Shown here one piece after another: positions 61,216-64,000 of a stretch of DNA of 64,000 nucleotides; the stretch's first letter is position 1, and every line of letters starts with the position of its first letter. Location of the stretch: the NCBI RefSeq assembly GCF_000786105.1, contig NZ_JTEV01000021.1, forward strand, positions 1 to 64,000, in the 5' to 3' direction. Source of the DNA: Bdellovibrio sp. ArHS (GTDB lineage: Bacteria > Bdellovibrionota > Bdellovibrionia > Bdellovibrionales > Bdellovibrionaceae). Both the position numbers and the translations under genes were made by a program. The notes under the pieces were generated by a model. That model was given only the letters and a program-made list of their open reading frames with translations, was not told where the DNA came from and ran no database searches.

Positions 61216-62613
61216 CTATTCCTCATCCGCTTCTTGAGCGTCAAGTTTTTGCAATTCTTGCTTAAGAAGTGCGTCCGCTTGGGCTTTGGCAGAAACGTTT
61301 GATTTGTTGTCCTTGGCTGCTGTTGGAGCTGTTGGAACTGGAACACCGTCAGCTTCGTATTTCGCAACCAATGTTTTTGCTTCTTTCGACAATTTTTCAG
61401 CTTTATCTGGATCGTCATAACCAGGAATCGTCATCAACTCTTCAACCCCCGCCGCAGCGACAGCTTGGAATGACCCGAAGCCAGATTGGAAGATGTTTTG
61501 CGCCATGGTTTCACTCATACCTGGAATCAACATCAAGTTGAAGATCGATTCTGCAGTACGAGAAGCGGCTGAAGATTCAGAAATGATATCCAATTTCCAA
61601 CCCGTCAACTTCGCTGCCAAGCGCACGTTTTGACCACGTTTACCGATAGCCAAAGACAATTGAGAATCTGGAACAACGATTTCCATCTCTTTATTGGCAT
61701 CATCTAGGAACACGCGAGAGATTTCCGCCGGAGCCAAGGCATTGCACGCAAAACGAGTGATATCTTCGTCCCAAGGAACGATATCGATCTTTTCGCCGCG
61801 AAGTTCTTGGACGATATTTTGTACACGAGAACCCTTCATACCCACGCAAGCGCCCACTGGATCTACAGAGTTGTCTTTAGAGCGAACCGCGATTTTTGCA
61901 CGCTGACCCGGCTCACGAGCCGCCGCCATGATCTCAACCACGCCATCGTAGATTTCTGGAACTTCCATTTCAAAAAGTTTCATCAAATAGCGCTCATCTG
62001 CGCGCGACATGATGATTTGGGGACCGCGTGTTGTTTGACGGACCTCTGACAAGTAACCTTGAATACGGTCGCCAGGCTTGTATTGTTCGCCAGGGATTTG
62101 TTCACGTGGTGGGATGTACGCTTCCGTACGACCCAAGTCGACAACGATGGCGCCTTTTTCCACACGACGAGCAATACCAGAAGCGATTTCACCTTTACGC
62201 TCTTCAAACTCATTGAAGATGATAGAGCGTTCCGCATCACGCACTTTCTGCATGATGATTTGCTTCGCGGTTTGTGCAGCGATACGGCCCAAATCAGAAG
62301 CTTCCAACTTAATACCGATAGAGTCGTCTAGCTGAACATTCGGATCCAACTTTTGCGCTTCGTCGTAAGGAATTTCCACTTCTTCATCGATGAATTTTTC
62401 GCGAGGAACAACTTCTTTGAACTCAAAAAGCTCAACTTCACCAGTGTCTTCATTATAAGCGGCTTCAATTTCACGGTAAGTACCGTACTTCTTACGAGCA
62501 GCTACCAACATACCTTGAGTGATTGCATCGATAACAACTTGCTTGTCGATACCTTTGTCTTTTCCGACTTGATCAATCACTTTAGAAAGATCTGAAAACA
62601 TATTTTCAGCCAT
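61216..62613 (-). CDS. nusA: Transcription termination/antitermination factor NusA
   Basis: A 465-residue NusA: N-terminal RNA-polymerase-binding domain, S1 domain (IARRVEKGAIVVDLGRTEAY), KH1 and KH2 (PVGACVGMKGSRVQNIVQEL, SLAIGKRGQNVRLAAKLTGW) and a helix-hairpin-helix C-terminal section (LIPGMSETMAQNIF, GYDDPDKAEKL). It pauses RNA polymerase and supports termination and antitermination. It is preceded by rimP and followed by infB. Confidence 0.97.
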   Translation of the reverse strand: MAENMFSDLSKVIDQVGKDKGIDKQVVIDAITQGMLVAARKKYGTYREIEAAYNEDTGEVELFEFKEVVPREKFIDEEVEIPYDEAQKLDPNVQLDDSIGIKLEASDLGRIAAQTAKQIIMQKVRDAERSIIFNEFEERKGEIASGIARRVEKGAIVVDLGRTEAYIPPREQIPGEQYKPGDRIQGYLSEVRQTTRGPQIIMSRADERYLMKLFEMEVPEIYDGVVEIMAAAREPGQRAKIAVRSKDNSVDPVGACVGMKGSRVQNIVQELRGEKIDIVPWDEDITRFACNALAPAEISRVFLDDANKEMEIVVPDSQLSLAIGKRGQNVRLAAKLTGWKLDIISESSAASRTAESIFNLMLIPGMSETMAQNIFQSGFGSFQAVAAAGVEELMTIPGYDDPDKAEKLSKEAKTLVAKYEADGVPVPTAPTAAKDNKSNVSAKAQADALLKQELQKLDAQEADEE

Positions 62614-62628
62614 GACTTTCCTCTCTCG

Positions 62629-63150
62629 TTACTTTTTTTGACCTTTAGTAAATTCAAATACCAATTTTGCTTTGTCGATCAGAGCGTAAGGAATTTTAAT
62701 CTCGACGCTATCCACGACAAATCGAACACCTTCGTTATCCGCAGACTCTAAAACCTGTTCGACAGTTTTAGTCGCCTTCCACTTCTTATCTGTGACACCA
62801 ACACTCTCCAAAGCTTTGGAGGTTTTGATGTACACTTTTTTACCTACGACTTTTTGGAAATGCCAAGGTTTGTTCAAATGACGATCCAAGCCTGGAGTGG
62901 AAACCTCTAAGTGATAGGCTTCACCAGGAATAATATCTTCATCAGCATCTAAAACGACGTTCAGACCTTTAGAAACATTGGAACAATCATCCAGCGAAAC
63001 GCTTCCATCTTCTTTATCGATGAAAACGCGCAATGTTCTGCCCTTACCCACGCCAACGAATTCGATATCATAAAGCAGGCAACCTTCACGGTTTGCCACA
63101 TCGTTGGCAATCTTTTCTACTCTGTCCATCCACGAGGGGGTTTGTGACAT
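62629..63150 (-). CDS. rimP: Ribosome maturation factor RimP
   Basis: A 173-residue RimP with the two-domain pattern (GCLLYDIEFVGVGKGRTLRVFIDKEDGSVSLDDC, then YHLEVSTPGLDRHLNKP). It assists 30S assembly. It leads the nusA operon; AAGGA lies 9 bases before the ATG and a TATAGA box precedes that. About 140 bases separate it from the terminator of the next operon. Confidence 0.95.
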   Translation of the reverse strand: MSQTPSWMDRVEKIANDVANREGCLLYDIEFVGVGKGRTLRVFIDKEDGSVSLDDCSNVSKGLNVVLDADEDIIPGEAYHLEVSTPGLDRHLNKPWHFQKVVGKKVYIKTSKALESVGVTDKKWKATKTVEQVLESADNEGVRFVVDSVEIKIPYALIDKAKLVFEFTKGQKK

Positions 63151-63293
63151 TTACAGCAATCCTTCTATAGCACACTTACTTCAGCGCGCACGAGTCCAGT
63201 TCACGGCAGCGCACGCGAGCAAAAAATCCAACTGTCAGAGGGAATTGCTTTGGTCGATCATCCGTCGATGTTTCAACCCGCCGCCGCCGCGGC

Positions 63294-63320
63294 AAAAAAA
63301 AATGGGCCTGCTGGGCCCAT
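63294..63320 (-). terminator. Rho-independent terminator after rimI
   Basis: ATGGGCC and GGCCCAT form a 7-base-pair stem with a 5-base loop; on the minus strand it is followed by a run of nine T. It lies about 80 bases after the rimI stop. Confidence 0.92.
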
Positions 63321-63400
63321 GAGAACGACTCTGAAACTAGCAAGAAAATCCAGATAATGCAAGGGTTTATCTGACCTTCCCCGGGCCGAGATGAAGGAAC

Positions 63401-63838
63401 TCACTCAAGCGTGTACAAAATGGCTGTGCCACTGTCAGCATAATACCTTGGGCGCCGACGAACCTCCTTAAACCCTAGTTTTTCATAGAGTTTTTGTGCC
63501 GACAGGTTTTCCTCATGAACCTCTAGCCATAGCTGCCTTTCCTGACCCTTTGCAGCAATGACATACGTAAACAGTCTTTCCATATAGCCCTGTCGTCGAA
63601 AGCGAGGGTGACTGGCGACCAAGGAAATCTCCCAGGCGTCTGGCAGTTCCCGATACAAAATAAAACCCGCCAAAGCCTCACCTTCGAAAACGCCCACGGC
63701 TTCCGCCGTCGCCAGTTCTGCCCCCAAAAGATCTGGCGGCCAATAAAACTGCGCCAGCAACCCTTGCTGAGTGTGAACAGCCTCGACCAACGCGCGCATT
63801 GCGGGCTTATCAGAACTGTGAAGAGAACGAATGTTCAT
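63401..63838 (-). CDS. rimI: Ribosomal-protein-alanine N-acetyltransferase-like (GNAT)
   Basis: A 145-residue GNAT protein. The acetyl-CoA site is the VASHPRFRRQGYMERLF block, and the C-terminus has the RimI-type LWLEVHEENLSAQKLYEKLGF, RRPRYYADSGTAILY. RimI acetylates the N-terminal alanine of ribosomal protein S18. A broader N-terminal acetylase role is possible. The start is 2 bases after the stop of the gene upstream. Confidence 0.88.
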   Translation of the reverse strand: MNIRSLHSSDKPAMRALVEAVHTQQGLLAQFYWPPDLLGAELATAEAVGVFEGEALAGFILYRELPDAWEISLVASHPRFRRQGYMERLFTYVIAAKGQERQLWLEVHEENLSAQKLYEKLGFKEVRRRPRYYADSGTAILYTLE

Positions 63839-63840
63839 AA

Positions 63841-64000
63841 TTATTCCGAATGAAAGGTTCGCACTTTGTATTTGCGTTTAATCACTTCAAACCACGAGCG
63901 AATGCGCTCTTCCAACTGTTGTTGTGCCAGGAACGATTTGATGTTGTCTTTAAATGATGAAAAAGGATGACTGCCAAATTTCACCCGATTCTTTTCGTAA
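63841..64000 (-). CDS. C-terminal end of a possible SurA-like protein (partial)
   Basis: Fifty-two codons to the TAA at 63843-63841 are visible; the rest is off the right edge. The visible end (FKDNIKSFLAQQQLEERIRSW, then FEVIKRKYKVRTFHSE) resembles the closing helix and strand of parvulin-type peptidyl-prolyl isomerases such as SurA. The identification is tentative because the catalytic part is not in the window. Confidence 0.4.
   Translation of the reverse strand, partial: YEKNRVKFGSHPFSSFKDNIKSFLAQQQLEERIRSWFEVIKRKYKVRTFHSE

Noticed and set aside
61146-61418. A short minus-strand frame overlapping the end of nusA, considered as ylxR
   Set aside because: The translation is Gln/Lys/Arg low-complexity and is an alternative frame of nusA; it lacks ylxR motifs.

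Overview
The window looks like a chromosomal segment of a Gram-negative predatory bacterium of the Bdellovibrio type (Bdellovibrionota). The reasons are gene content and protein character. There is an alternative complex III (Act) respiratory operon with system II cytochrome c maturation genes, a full set of type II secretion (T2SS) genes, many secreted or outer-membrane proteins of unknown function, and dense, translationally coupled operons. No species name can be proved without a database search. Both strands are used, coding density is very high, and no stretch longer than about 300 bases lacks a gene or RNA. I saw no CRISPR array, insertion sequence, rRNA or replication origin.

Layout. 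1-7294 (minus): ccsB, ccsA, actA, actB and the start of actC, a respiratory/cytochrome c operon. 7341-12740: an N-formylglutamate amidohydrolase-like enzyme, a PduO-type cobalamin adenosyltransferase coupled to a GNAT-like protein, a small membrane protein, a cysteine-rich exported protein and an orphan gene divergent from gspC. 12914-26379 (plus): gspC, D, E, F, G, H, I, J, K, L, M, N; only the prepilin peptidase GspO is missing from the set. 26537-28384 (plus): ssb with a strong terminator, a lipoprotein and an outer-membrane barrel. 28381-37883 (minus): mutL, miaA, yicC, gmk, rpoZ, terminator, rsh and a CHASE/PAS histidine kinase overlapping rsh. 37954-40625 (minus): an exported PD-(D/E)XK-like protein, an SH3-plus-barrel envelope protein, a DPM1-like glycosyltransferase and a zinc-ribbon membrane protein. 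40705-42651 (plus): three envelope or membrane proteins.

42824-49506 (plus) is the most unusual region. Four overlapping genes encode a formyltransferase-fold enzyme, a fusion of alpha/beta-hydrolase and AMP-dependent acyl ligase, a UbiA-family membrane prenyltransferase and a PEP-synthase/rifampin-phosphotransferase-like enzyme. A promoter-like site overlapped by an inverted repeat precedes them. I read this as a biosynthetic pathway, probably for a lipid or prenylated, phosphorylated small molecule, whose product I cannot name. After it come exonuclease III, an exported protein and an exported HExxHxxGxxGH metalloprotease.

52218-63150 (minus): the classical rimP-nusA-infB-rbfA-truB-rpsO-pnp string continues into an M16 peptidase, dut and tRNA-Ala(GGC). 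Just beyond the tRNA lie three closely packed hairpins and a tRNA-like 3' fragment. 63294-64000 (minus): a RimI-like acetyltransferase with its terminator and the end of a possible SurA-like protein.
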